Below, one piece after another: positions 31,789-42,152 of a stretch of 64,000 nucleotides of DNA; the stretch's first letter is position 1, and the number at the start of each line of letters is the position of its first letter. This stretch comes from Meconema thalassinum (Eukaryota > Arthropoda > Insecta > Orthoptera > Tettigoniidae), in NCBI GenBank assembly GCA_946902985.2, contig OX336399.1:158782411-158846410 (forward strand), read 5' to 3'. The notes beneath the pieces are model-generated. The model worked only from the letters and a program-made list of their open reading frames with translations. It was not told the origin of the DNA and made no database searches. The translations under genes were made by a program, and so were the position numbers.

Positions 31789-31872
31789 AGGACAAGCAGA
31801 TATTTGTCCGGATTGATCTCATAAGTCTACTTTTTCCTGATTTTTACAGAATGTGAAAAGTAGGCTAAAAAT

Positions 31873-32149
31873 AGATGAAGTTAAACCTCTTGGAGAGCCA
31901 AAACATAGGACTAGTTAGTTATTGTTGCTTTAAGGGGCGGAAGTAGCGTACCAGATTTCAAGAATGGAAAAAGGTACACACGTCCCAAAACATGCATCTT
32001 TTTTTTTTTTAATTAAGGTTCTTAAATGTTGTAATACATAATACACATATGTATTAAATAAACATTACATAATCAAATACACAAAATTAAAACTAGATAT
32101 TGCTGACATATCATATAGGCCTATGACACCAGCAACTTACAAATACTAT
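31873..32149. other. No gene; short shared line TTGTTGCTTTAAGGGGCGGA
   Basis: A line at about 31918-31942 is shared with about 18650-18690, and weakly with 61377-61392, likely a SINE scrap. The rest is AT-rich. Confidence 0.35.
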
Positions 32150-32640
32150 TCATTTGAACGACCCTTTGCAAGGAATTTTTATTTGTAATACCTTCTGATA
32201 AAATTCACTACAATTTTCGTCATAATTGTAATATGTGAACAATTCTTGTGGTATCCAACTAATGGAGCTTCTGTTTCTATCATCGCTCCATTTGATATTC
32301 ATGACAGAAAAAACTCTCTCCGTAAAGCATTGGACAGAAAAAACTCTCTCCGTAAAGCATTGGAGGGGAAAATGTTGAGTATTAACTTCGCAAGGACTAA
32401 GATATTCCTTAATTTTGTGGCCACTAATAAATCCATAACATGTACCCATCTATCTGACACAGACAAAGAAATCATTTTCTCTTTCAAACTTACACCAGTA
32501 TCACCAGAAAGCAAGCTAGATATTACAATCAATTTTGAAGCGGGGCATTTGAAAATCGGTGCGAAATTGAATATATTGCTACGTGCTACCCCTAGTAGCA
32601 ATTTCGTCAATTGGATTACAGTGGGTGAAATCACAACCCA
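32150..32640 (-). pseudogene. hAT transposase C-terminal (dimerisation) remnant
   Basis: In two minus-strand frames it reads LAKLILNIFPSNA, then ERVFSVMNIKWSDDRNRSS and QELFTYYNYDENCSEFYQKV. This is the hAT C-terminal dimerisation segment (conserved SNA-x-ER-x-FS). A 30-bp tandem duplication in the middle (32303-32362) shifts the frame, and the upstream catalytic part is absent. Probably a dead relic. A plus-strand frame over the same bases is a shadow. Confidence 0.65.
32303..32362 (+). repeat. 30-bp tandem duplication in hAT remnant
   Basis: Two adjacent copies of a 30-bp unit (GACAGAAAAAACTCTCTCCG then TAAAGCATTG). The duplication is exact, so it is recent relative to the decay of the ORF. 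Confidence 0.9.
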
Positions 32641-33222
32641 GGAGGTCCTTTAAAGAAATGTTAGCTTTATTGCAGGCCAGGAAGACACACCACACAATAA
32701 GCAAATACAAGCAATTAGTATCTCACTCTAGTTTCCCTCTTGTTGGGAACACTTCCCTTTCACTTGCTCCTGCAGTTAATCCTACCGTAATTAGTCCCGT
32801 GTCCTTGTAAGAAATAACCACAACTCTTCCTCTTTAAACAAACCACAGTCTGTCACTCACTGTTCTTGAATACACACTGTTTCGCTGTCCGCAGACTAGG
32901 GAACAGTTCACTGGTTTTCGCAATCCACACAGCACTTCACTTCACTGCAATAACCTCTGTCGCACAGGGGAACACACTCGCTCCATAATCACAGTCCGTC
33001 CCTCGCTGACCAGGCCACTTTATATATCGGAGCTGATGACTCAATGGATGTTTCTGGAGCGGTCCAGGTTTCATGGTCTCTCGAGAGTTCCATCACTAGT
33101 TGGGTCACGGACATTGTGGTCCATCCCTTTTGTTCCCGCTGCGCAAGCGGCCGACCGGGGGTAGCCTTGGGTGATTGTGAGTCACGAGCAAGGGAATGAA
33201 GCAACCTAGCAGCCGTAACAAT
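32618..33222 (-). repeat. Possible solo LTR
   Basis: Read on the minus strand it starts TGTTACGGCTGCTAGG, has a promoter-like TATATAAAG near 33022, then about 350 bp to a polyadenylation signal AATAAAG near 32670, and ends near CCCACTGTAA. TATA plus AATAAA within 600 bp is LTR-like. No second copy, target duplication or primer site could be shown, and the boundaries are approximate. Confidence 0.4.
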
Positions 33223-33539
33223 ATTATCAAATTACCCCCCCCCCCCCCAAAAAAAACGAATATTTGGCGTTCCGATAAAGATTAAAACGGAACGCGGAAC
33301 AAAATAAGAACGGCTGACAGCCCTAGGCGGAACAGCGAGGTCATCTGCGCAGCCAAAATGTAGAACCATTGATAAGGTTTTATTCTAAAATACCATCAAT
33401 ATCAGGTATTTCAACACATTAGCAGTACGTAGTGATATGGACCTAATCATATTTAAGAGCTTCTTTATTGACGTTTAATCTAAATGAAATACCAATAGGT
33501 GTTTAATACATTTATCGCACCTTAGTCAATAATAATAAA

Positions 33540-34135
33540 TTAACACTGAGATTTTGCTGATCACATCGTCATCTTAGCCGACACCCCAGAGGAGTTGAAT
33601 GAGTTTTAAAATGGTAGGGATTCTTCTGTCTTGAGGAAAGAATTCATGATGAGAATTAATAAATGTAAAACACAAATATTGGAATGCAGTCGAAAGAAAT
33701 CAGAAACCCCTATGGATGTCGAATTGGCAGGTGAAAAGCAAAAGGAAGTAGGAGACTTCTGTTACTTAGGAAGCAAAATAACCAGTGATGGACGAAACAA
33801 AGAGGTTATAATAAGTAGGTTAGCACAGGCAAGGAAAGCATTTCTACTGAAAAGGAATCTGTTGACATCGAATATAGATTTAGGTATTAGGAAGTCATTT
33901 TTGAAAGCCTTTGTCTGGAGCGTGGCAATCTAGGGAAGTAAAACTTGGACTATTTGTGCAGCAGAAAAGAAGAGAATTGAAGCGTTTGAAATGTGGTGTT
34001 ACAGGAGAATGATGAAGATCAGGTGGGTAGATAAGCTTAATAATGAAGAGGTATTAAGAGGAGTGGGAGAGGAGAGATATTTCTGGCAACTGATAATGAA
34101 GAGAAGAGATAGGTTGTAGGACACATACTAAGACA
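33540..34135 (+). pseudogene. LINE RT fragment, left of hAT MITE
   Basis: Opens with DHIVILADTPEELNEF (remnant of the ADD box), then NKCKTQILECSRKKSETP, EVGDFCYLGSKITSDGRNKE, ISRLAQARKAFLLKRNLLTS, a stop after KAFVWSVAI, then SKTWTICAAEKKRIEAFEMW and CYRRMMKIRWVDKLNNEEVL. It is interrupted at 34136 by a hAT MITE and completed at 34841-35041. Only one or two lesions, a comparatively young LINE. Confidence 0.78.
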
Positions 34136-34840
34136 CAGGGGCGTATATAAGGGGGGGGTGGGGGTGCTGAGGGGGCTCCAGCCCCTTCCCCTCGAAAAAA
34201 TGCCAATAAAATTAAGAAAGCGTTGCTTTGGTAAGAGCATAAAATAATTGTAAATTTGGTTGTACCCTAATCTTAACTTATTGGCTAAGTTATAAACAAT
34301 ATTAAGATTGAAATTATACTAACTCGTGGTGTAGTGACTAGCATTCTGGGTTGTCGTCCCGGAGGTCCGAATTCGATTCCCGGCTCTGCCAAGAAATGTT
34401 TATTCTAGTCTGAGGGCTGGAACAGGGTACACTCAGCTTTGTGAGGCAAAACTGCGAATTCCACAGTTCGGTACTTTTGAGAAATTAATTATCAACTTGT
34501 ACAAAAAAAAAACTGTTTACCTTTCTGCTTAGTAAATTGACAAATATTTATATATTTGCCATTCATACTCCAAAGATCATAATAAAAAATTCATTAAGTT
34601 ATAAAATTGTATTTGTGTGTTGTGTTGTATTTTACAACATTTTTGTATTGCCACTAATAATTGTAGGCTATATAAACTTTGAATCTTATCTAAAATAATT
34701 ACACAAAGTTATATGCTCTAAGGTATTGGTTGATATATCTGGGTATTTTGCGGTGTCAATTCCCTGAGAATACTCACAATTTTCCAGGATAGCCAGACCC
34801 CCCCCCCTTCCCCCGAAAAATATTTGTATATACGCCCCTG
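34136..34840. mobile_element. hAT MITE with internal tRNA-like sequence
   Basis: 705 bp, perfect terminal CAGGGGCGTATATA at both ends in inverted orientation. Flanked by CTAAGACA (34128-34135) and ATAAGACA (34841-34848), an 8-bp target duplication with one mismatch, as for hAT. No ORF. Poly-G and poly-C tracts lie just inside the ends. At 34321-34392 it contains a tRNA-like segment. Confidence 0.85.
34321..34392 (+). other. tRNA-like segment within the hAT MITE
   Basis: AACTCGTGGTGTAGTGACTA resembles an A box, GAATTCGATTCCC is a good B box, and the segment ends CTCTGCCA. The spacing (about 45 bp between boxes) is that of a tRNA or SINE head. Most likely a SINE captured inside the MITE; cloverleaf stems were not confirmed. 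Confidence 0.5.
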
Positions 34841-35041
34841 ATAAGACACCCAAGAATAGCAAGCATAGTTATGGAAGGAAGGGTCGAGGACAAGAACTGT
34901 AGGGGTAGACCAAGGTTAGAATATGTTAAACAGATTGCGTCGGATGTAGGGTGTGGTAGCTATGTAGAGATGAAACGGTTAGCTCAGGACAGGGGAGCAT
35001 GGAGAGCTGCATCAAACCAGTCGAAAGACTGAAGACTCAAA
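34841..35041 (+). pseudogene. LINE RT C-terminus, right of hAT MITE
   Basis: Completes the LINE from 33540: RIASIVMEGRVEDKNCRGRP, RLEYVKQIASDVGCGSYVEM, KRLAQDRGAWRAASNQSKD and a stop, followed by GAAGACTCAAACAACAACC, a short repeat tail. The ending is typical for a widespread insect LINE ORF2. Confidence 0.78.
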
Positions 35042-35653
35042 CAACAACCGTCTTCAGCAATCTTTTTAAGAAGTAAAGAAAAACGTTTTTACAATTGGTT
35101 GAGTATTCATAAGACAAAATACGCTACACAGAAATACTGTATTATCGCATAGGATTACTATGAACTAATTTGAGTTTTTCCCACTTTAAACAACACTTTA
35201 GCCGGACGTTTGTTTTTCTCGTGTTCTTCAATAACTCTCCTGCAGTGTGAGTGTCTTATGTTTAGAAGTCATTGTCACTAAATTACAGTACGTAAACAAA
35301 TGTAGGACACAGTAAAAAGAACACCAATAAGGTTCACTCAAGTTCGCTGTTTTCTTCTCTCAATTGTCAGAAGGAAACTGTATGTATCACAAGAGGATTG
35401 GAGGGAGTAACAGTGCATTCCATTTACTTACAGATGTTGTGAAATGTAGCATACCTGCTGCATCCTTGAGGAAAATTAGTTAATGTTTCCTAGAACATTG
35501 GTGCAAGTAATGTCGCACTCAAAATTTAGTACTTAGCTTTGTATTATGGATAAGATAATCTGTCTTAGTCAGGTTATTTACGCCTACAGTTCGGAAATTT
35601 CTTTCCGTTTCCACGTTAGGCAGTTTTCCGATGTACAGTGTCATTTTACATAA
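35042..35653. other. No recognisable feature
   Basis: AT-rich, no repeat or coding block identified. Confidence 0.4.
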
Positions 35654-35881
35654 AGGTGCGTTTACACTTGCGCGCCGCGCCGCTCGCGCGCAGCAAGTTC
35701 GCTAGATTAGTACGAGATTTTGAAGCTGCGCGCGCGCGGCGCACGACGATCCACCTCCTGTCGGTTTTTTCCACGCGCACTTTGAGTGTTCGCAGTTCAG
35801 ATTTGGACTAGATTGTGAGAAGTTCGTTGTTTCTCGCGCGCATCTGATTGCAATATTTGTGCGTTATGAGTGGTGATAATG

Positions 35882-36092
35882 GAGTGGTCAGACGGATCTG
35901 TGATAAAATTTCGATGCTTATCGCAAAAAGCCTCTTCTGTGGGATCCTCAACATAAGGATCATTTTAAGAAACCAATAGACTAAAAGCAGATGCCTGGAG
36001 GGAAATAGGAGCTGAGATGGATATATCTGCGGACCAATGCAAGAAGGCGATATCTCTGCTGTCTTCCTACCGGCGTGAGAAAAGTAAAAAAT
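35882..36092 (+). pseudogene. MADF/Myb-like accessory protein remnant of Harbinger
   Basis: Across two small frame shifts it reads EWSDGSVIKF, AYRKKPLLWDPQHKDHFKK, LKADAWREIGAEMDISADQC and KKAISLLSSYRREKSKK. This is the MADF DNA-binding fold (conserved LW near the start and the SYRREKxK end). In PIF/Harbinger elements this protein assists the nuclease. Too damaged to work. Confidence 0.7.
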
Positions 36093-36375
36093 AAATCGCA
36101 GGGCGAAAATACGTATCTTCTTTGGAAATGTGGGGTCCAATCTTCTGAATCAGATTCTCAAGTAAAATTCGAGTAAAATAATTATACTGGCCGCTTATTT
36201 CTTGTGACTTCAAGTCCATCATTAGCTCCGCACCATTCCTTTCTTTAAACATGTCAGTGAGCCACCAACGTCGTCGTCGTTTCTTTTTCTTTTTGCACAA
36301 ACTGGCCATTAAAACAGCCGCACCACACATCACCGCAATCGCGAGGTCTTCCTCGTGCGGCGGAGACATGATTAT
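36067..36375 (-). pseudogene. Harbinger transposase N-terminal fragment
   Basis: The minus frame begins MSPPHEEDLAIAVMCGAAVL, then a basic KKKKKRRRRWW line, MFKERNGAELMMDLKSQEIS and YNYFTRILLENLIQKIGPHI. The RRWW motif and the GPxI line are typical of the N-terminus of PIF/Harbinger (and HARBI1) nucleases. The DDE catalytic domain is absent; the coding sequence is cut where it meets the MADF remnant. Confidence 0.7.
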
Positions 36376-36376
36376 A

Positions 36377-36930
36377 CAGGGCGCCGGAGAATGTTCTCCG
36401 CAGTGGGTACGTGCAGCTGTGAATGGTTGAGTCATGAGATTTAGTTGGCTGCACTGCACTGTGTCCTTCAAAGCGGGACGTCCCCGCGTGAGCTGTCGAT
36501 GTGCATCGCGATAAGCGCGCGAGCCTGCAGGTCTTCAGCGTGTATTACAGTCAGCGAGCGTTCGGATAGATTATTATTGGAAGAGTGCAACGGCATACAG
36601 GCGGTAATGTTTACTACTGAAGAGAGAGGTTTTTTTTTGGTGGAATACGTTTTTCGCGAAGGCGATCGGTTTACAGAAAATGTAAAATTAAGATTTCAGG
36701 CGCGGTTTCCTAATTCAAATTGTCCAAACCGTGATACCATTCGGGATTTGGTAAGTAAATTTCGTGTGACTGGCTCAGTTCACGATGTACCGGGAACAGG
36801 CAGGCCTACGCTTTTAACATACGAAAAACTTGATGAAATCTCCGATATATCGCTGCGAAGCCCAAGTAAATCAACACGAAAATTAGCTCAACAAACAGCT
36901 GTAAGAGACAAGCTTCAGTTGTTCCCTTAT
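36377..36930 (+). pseudogene. DUF4817-type transposase N-terminal fragment
   Basis: After TA the insert begins CAGGGCGCCGGAGAATGTTC. From about 36607 a frame reads MFTTEERGFFLVEYVFREGD, VKLRFQARFPNSNCPNRDTI, RDLVSKFRVTGSVHDVPGTG and STRKLAQQT, the helix-turn-helix DUF4817 domain of a Tc1/mariner-superfamily group. The catalytic domain is missing. A related derivative is at 60470-60980. Confidence 0.65.
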
Positions 36931-37241
36931 AGTGGGCGATGTATGGAAGATAGACATATGCTCTCGCGGACTTTTTTGTAGAACTTTTCATGCTGAACAA
37001 TTCTTACACTCACAATATTTTTATATTTTTAACGGTTTGCCCAGCGTAAGCTTACGAAGCGCTCGGACGCCAGGTTTTTTATCGACTATTCCACTAAAAT
37101 CGTTACCGCTCGGCTTCCTTTGATCATAAATTATTTTCTACAGAAATCATACTCGATATATCCTTTATAGAATGGTGAAAACCGCATCAAAATCTATCCA
37201 CTGGTTCTTGAGTTTACCAGTAACATCCAAGAAACGGGGAC

Positions 37242-37592
37242 TTTGTTTTATACTTTTTTTAGCGTATGGCTTTTAGTGCCGGGAGTGTCCGAGGACATGT
37301 TCGGCTCGCCAGTTTTGTAGCTGCTTCGAGACGGACACCCAATGGGTGAGCTACAAGTACCGTTGGGGAGGGAAGTTGGAAAGTAAGGGCGAGAAGTCGG
37401 AAGGTAGCGGCTGTGGCCTATAGTTAGGGACCAACACCGGCATTTGCCTGGAAGGAATATGGGAAACCACAGAAGACCATCTTCAAGGTTGCCGGCGGGG
37501 GGATTCGAACCTCCTCGCCTCCCGGATGTGAGCGACTGCCAGCAGTCATGCCGTAACGACCACGGCTAACTCACCCGGTTTTGTTTTATACT
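37242..37592 (-). repeat. tRNA-derived SINE, family 4, with 13-bp target duplication
   Basis: The SINE is 37255-37579. On the minus strand the head has an A box (GTGAGTTAGCCGTGGTCG) and B box GGTTCGAATCC; the 3' end is tail module B (GTAGCTCACCCATTGGGTGT to CGGCACTAAAAGCCATACGC) plus A residues. Perfect TTTGTTTTATACT repeats lie at 37242-37254 and 37580-37592. Tail module B is shared with two SINE1 copies. Confidence 0.9.
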
Positions 37593-37840
37593 AAGTAGAG
37601 ATGATGCAAGCGTCAGCCGTGCTACCAACGTGACTGCTGTGGCTAGCTCTCGCAGACGCATGTAAGCGCTGCGGAGAATATTCCCGGACTCACTGTAATT
37701 ACCACACTCCAAACTGACTAGTGAATGTTCGTGAGTTTCCTATGGATCGCGAGAGGTTCGTTTAAACAACAATTCTGGACGAGCAACACACGTGCCGCGC
37801 ATGCACCGCGCGCAGTGCGCGGCGCGCAAGTGTTTTGCAT

Positions 37841-39591
37841 TTATATTGTATTTTCTAATTTCATGAGAGTTTCTAGTCGTTTACAGAATGACAGTAGATA
37901 TACAATTTATCTTTATTTGATATTTGTGTTGACTTCAGAAGTGTACGTATGGTCTACCTCTGTTTATAAACAAGTTATTGGACGCTAGGCTAGTACTTTT
38001 GCGAAATTAATTGTGTTTGTGAAGTTATTAGGGGGCGGGGGGGACACGCCCACACATCACACAAGACCAAGGTCACAAAGATGATTGAAGGAGGCTGCAA
38101 AACAGAAGAATAAAGGTGTTACTTATGCTGCAGGAGAGTTTAATGGGTAAGTTGAGTGGAAATATTAAAATATATGCATGTTTTTAGAAAAATGCAGTTT
38201 TCCCAGTTTCACATTTTCTGATGTATAAAATCTAGTACGCGTTACAGATGTAATGCAATTTTCTTGTAAATTAACATACATGTTCATTAGTACTTTATCC
38301 ACAAACGTGTGCATTACTTTCTGGATCAGAGTTCTGGTTTGCCTGTAAAAAAATATTAAACCATCAAATTTCAAGAATTTTACAAAAAATAAACTTCATT
38401 GGGGAAAAAAATTATATCTTCATAGTAAACAATAAAATCTCAAATTCGATGCACTATTTTATTTGTAGAAGAATAAGGTACTAGAAAAATAAAAATAAAT
38501 TGTGCTATCTACATTAGTTTGACGCGCTTGACATTTTGAATATTTGAATAATGTACATATAAATATTGGAAAATAATTAATTTCTATGCAGCTAGTGAAG
38601 GTACATTGCTCAACTTTAGCACATATGTTTATACTAGCGCACACTACCTGCAAATAAAATATCAAGATTGTACCTTAATATTTACAGGAATTAGAAAACT
38701 CAGTCCCAGTGTCCCTTAAGAAATACCTCCGTTCCGAATTTAGTTTTCCATTTGTCCAGGTTTCCGGTACATAATGGGTCCGGTTTAGGCAGGTTTTACT
38801 GTACTTGGGTTTTCTATGATTTTTTTAATAAAAATTAAAAACAGATCTGTAACAAATGTGGGCTTTAATTTGATGATAACATAATAGTACATTATACAAA
38901 AAGCCTATAATAGCAATAATTAAGACACGAGTCTTTCCATACGAGTGTCTTAATTACCATTATAAGGGAGTTGCATACTACTGTTTATGTTCGATGATAA
39001 CTATAACTTTAATTTATGTTCGAACATAAATATTCAAAAATATCTATCGAGATTCCGCCAGTTGTGTTTATTGAACTGAGTGCATGCGCTGGGTTGCCAG
39101 TTGCTTTTAATGAACAGAGCGCGTGCACTGGGTAATTGATTTTCCGTGGATCAGCACCAGCGTTCACTAAAATTGTCGCCGAACTCCTACGAAAGCAATG
39201 CCCTGAGTACAAATTTGAGTTTATTTATGCCAACATTTTGGACGGTGCACCTTCCAGGATGGGGTGTTGCAAACGTCTGGACGTGGATTCATAAATTTCT
39301 TGCATATTTCATAGTATTTTCCTGTTACCGTAAAGGTTCGTGCTGATTTTGTGTTTGTGTTTGGGATTGTAGGCCCTAACTACAATTGTTGATCAAGTAT
39401 CCTTTACATTTACGGAAATTTCCGATGGTGTAAGTTCAATGTTGTCAATTATGTCCGACATGTTTGATTTTGAAAACAATTGTGTTCAGTGAAGGTGCGA
39501 TGCTATCCATGGGCGCCCATAGGATTGTTTCCAGGGGGGGGGGGGGGGAAGAAAATATTTTCGTTTCATTATCTACCTGTCACGCCCCCCC

Positions 39592-39639
<48 letters not shown>

Positions 39640-41267
39640 GAGAGAATGTTTCATTTCTTACATACTTCTTGAAATGCATTATTTTACTGCTCTGAAATCA
39701 TTGGCTACTTTGTGGCAAGTATGGGAGGAATGTTTTCTTTGAGTTTTTGTCCGTTAACGTTCGCTTTTCTTCGTGATTCAACGTCGTAATGTTCAGTTCT
39801 TAAAAACAGGAAAAAACTAGTGGTATCGACAAAAATAAAAATCAAGTACCGTAGTTTATTAAAATGGTATCGTTAATCCAGTTCGCCAACTTTCTAAATA
39901 ACTGGACATATTTTCACATGATCCCAAATCACTAAGTTAAACTGTAGAAATATCCCAACACCTGAATCAGCCCAATTATTTAAATAGCACTGTTTTCAAA
40001 TATGGTAGGCTACGGTATCTAGTTTGTACTGGCCATTACAGCAGATCGTCACGTCTTTCCTCTTCTAAACAAGCAATCGGAAATACTTCGCATTGCTCTT
40101 ATTAGAATCATGAAACACTTGTAGCCTACGAACTGATAAACTCGAGCCTATGGTTTTAGTAAAAATTAGTTTTGTCAATAAAAATATTTCGCCTGATTAT
40201 TACTAACCACTAAGTAAAATGGATAAAACCACTATATCACGTACTTCTTACTACCATTATTCACATTCTCGACTGAAACAAGAGGAACGGTGATACGAAC
40301 GTAAACAAACCACTTCTTTCAATGAGTAATTGAGCCTTAGGCTCAAGCTTTTCTCTGTTTATGAAAATAATAGATGATAAAATGAAACTAACAGATATTG
40401 TACAATTCCGTAGAGTTTTATAAAATTAACAAGTGGTATATTTCGCCGTATTATTGTACCTGTGACGTAAATAATATACTGTCTAACCAATCTAATACAA
40501 ATACTTTTTGAGTATTTTAAATTTATGTGTGTTAAGGCTACCCTTAAAGAGGGGAAAATTAACCTTTTTATATTCAATAACTGGCATTGTTGTAAATGTT
40601 GTTGCTTTATTTGTAAACATCCCTTGTACTTGACTCTGAGTGAAATTCCGGTTTATGTAATAACGTGTCATTAGGCGAGTGTGTATCAGTAATGTTATTC
40701 CAGAATACCGATACCGTAGTTTTGAGATGAGTGCCCCGGAACATGAAACATGATACATACGTGGTATTTCCCTGAAGGTAGTGTTAAAAATATCGTAGAC
40801 CTACTAGGGATGGCTGCTGTCAGCGTCGGCAATCAAATTTCAAATATTTAGGTAACCAGTCGTCATCGTGGAGCTTAGATTGAGGTACTCAACTACTCAG
40901 ATGGGCTCAAAGATCAAATTACTACATTCTGTCCTTTTTTACAATGCATGCCAAGTATGGATTTATGTCGAATTGGTGACATTTTGGCAAAGTAGCAGAT
41001 CTATGGTGTTCCAGATTTTTGATAGTAGCCTGGAAAAGAAAAGCGCTTCTCGCGCAGCCGTTTAACTTGGAACGTACATTTTTACACCCTCCATTTATAA
41101 GTATTTTTACACTATTTCCCAGAATTGTCAGGCTAATTAAGGCACATATTAGGCCTAAATATGAAAGTTATGATCGATATGTTTACTGATGATCAGATAT
41201 CTTTTTGAATTTGTTGAAGTATAGCGATCTCTGCCGCGGCATGACCGGAGAGGCGTGGCTACTGAAC
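37841..41267. other. No gene recognised; palindromes and (CA)n
   Basis: Anonymous AT-rich DNA. Notable only are a 12-bp perfect hairpin (38917-38928/38945-38956), an 18-bp palindrome TTTATGTTCGAACATAAA (39013-39030), ATGGGCGCCCAT (about 39509) beside a G run, a CA microsatellite (about 39594-39637), and a ~65-bp line (40461-40530) shared with 58988-59050. Confidence 0.4.
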
Positions 41268-41271
41268 AGTG

Positions 41272-42152
41272 TGTTTTATCCCGGTGTTGGGAGATGGGAT
41301 AAACAGGGTAGTGTAGATGTATTAATTTAGGGGTAGTTACCGAAAAGGGGTAGTTTCCCGTGATTGGGGGAGACTACTAGTGTAATGTGTTGGTGAGAGG
41401 ATGTGATCTGTTGGGGTGCGTTCCTACAGGGTGCGTCTACCTGTTAGGGGATGAATGTCTAAGACTGAGCTATTAACTTAGCCGGCAAATTAAGTATGAG
41501 CGAGCGTTAGCGATCTCATGTGCAGAGTCGACAACTCGGCACGCTGCAGTCTGGCTGCTTGCTCGAATACAATGAGATTCCTGACGGTGCAGTTCCTGGC
41601 CTTCACGGTCAGGGGCAATTAGGACTAAGGTCAGGTTGGGCGTAGGGATGTAAAACTAGGTGAAATGAGTAGTAGATGTGTGTGTTTACTGACCAAGTAT
41701 TTATTGGTCAGTGGCGATAATGTACTGTCCCTTTAAGTGGGGGACGAGTATGAAACAAAGTACAAAGTGTATGAATACAAAAGTGTTCTGGGTTAGGTGT
41801 TACAATAATTAGGAATCTGAGCACACGACTAGTTCTCACCTGGTGACGTTGTGATGGGCTGGAACGGACCTGGAGGAGTAGAGCCGCCGGCCACGAATAG
41901 ATAGATGGGCTCTCCTGGGTCTAGCTTTTAAGGCTTCCCCCACCGCTTACTCGGCGTTTCCTCACTGTTGCTGTTCCAGATAGTGTGTTTGTTTGTGAGT
42001 TGTGCAAGCGTGGCTGTCAGCGATACCGCTGTGCCTGCTCGTGTCAAAGAAGTGTGTAAGGCTTATGGCATGCCTGCGAGGGTGGTTTATGGTGAAAGAT
42101 GAAGGGGTGGGTTAGGTCCTAGGTCCTAGAGGTACTGCCCCTGGGCTGTACA
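41272..42152 (-). repeat. 3' LTR of the gypsy element
   Basis: 881 bp, 5'-TG...CA-3'. Includes the ACCAATAAATACTTGG polyadenylation context on the minus strand near 41697-41706 and a GCGAGCGTTAGCGA line. The adjacent purine-rich GGCCGAGGAGG on the minus strand (42153-42172) is a weak candidate polypurine tract. Confidence 0.92.

Larger units (their letters stand above)
28727..31872 (+). mobile_element. HINE-like element, third internal type, with nested mariner
   Basis: 5' end ACAAGTAGTTCTGTGACGAA, then ACAGCCTACTTTTC. 3' end CA/CAGA microsatellite (31747-31790), GATCTCATAAGTCTACTTTT, loop, AAAAGTAGGCTAAAAATAGA. The termini match copy B; the interior does not. Its modules carry repeated GTTGG-CAGC-CACT lines (31078, 31212, 31363, 31490, 31632) instead of GCCGCCAT. 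Without the mariner at 28818-30967 it is about 1.0 kb. No ORF of its own. Confidence 0.65.
35654..37840. mobile_element. PIF/Harbinger element, internally collapsed, with later insertions
   Basis: Both ends carry the GC-rich inverted repeat ACACTTGCGCGCCGCGC (about 35663-35680 and 37817-37834). On the plus strand is a decayed MADF gene (35882-36092); on the minus strand is the N-terminus of a Harbinger-type nuclease (36067-36375). They lie tail to tail, as in intact PIF/Harbinger elements, but their 3' parts are missing. A DUF4817-type element (from 36377) and a SINE (37255-37579) are inserted. No clean 3-bp target duplication could be shown. Confidence 0.6.

Noticed and set aside
31740..31800. 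CRISPR-like or minisatellite array at the CAGA run
   Set aside because: Simple 4-bp repeat that is part of the HINE 3' microsatellite; no spacers.
32246..32653. Plus frame of 135 codons
   Set aside because: Antisense of the hAT C-terminal remnant, which has clear motifs on the minus strand.
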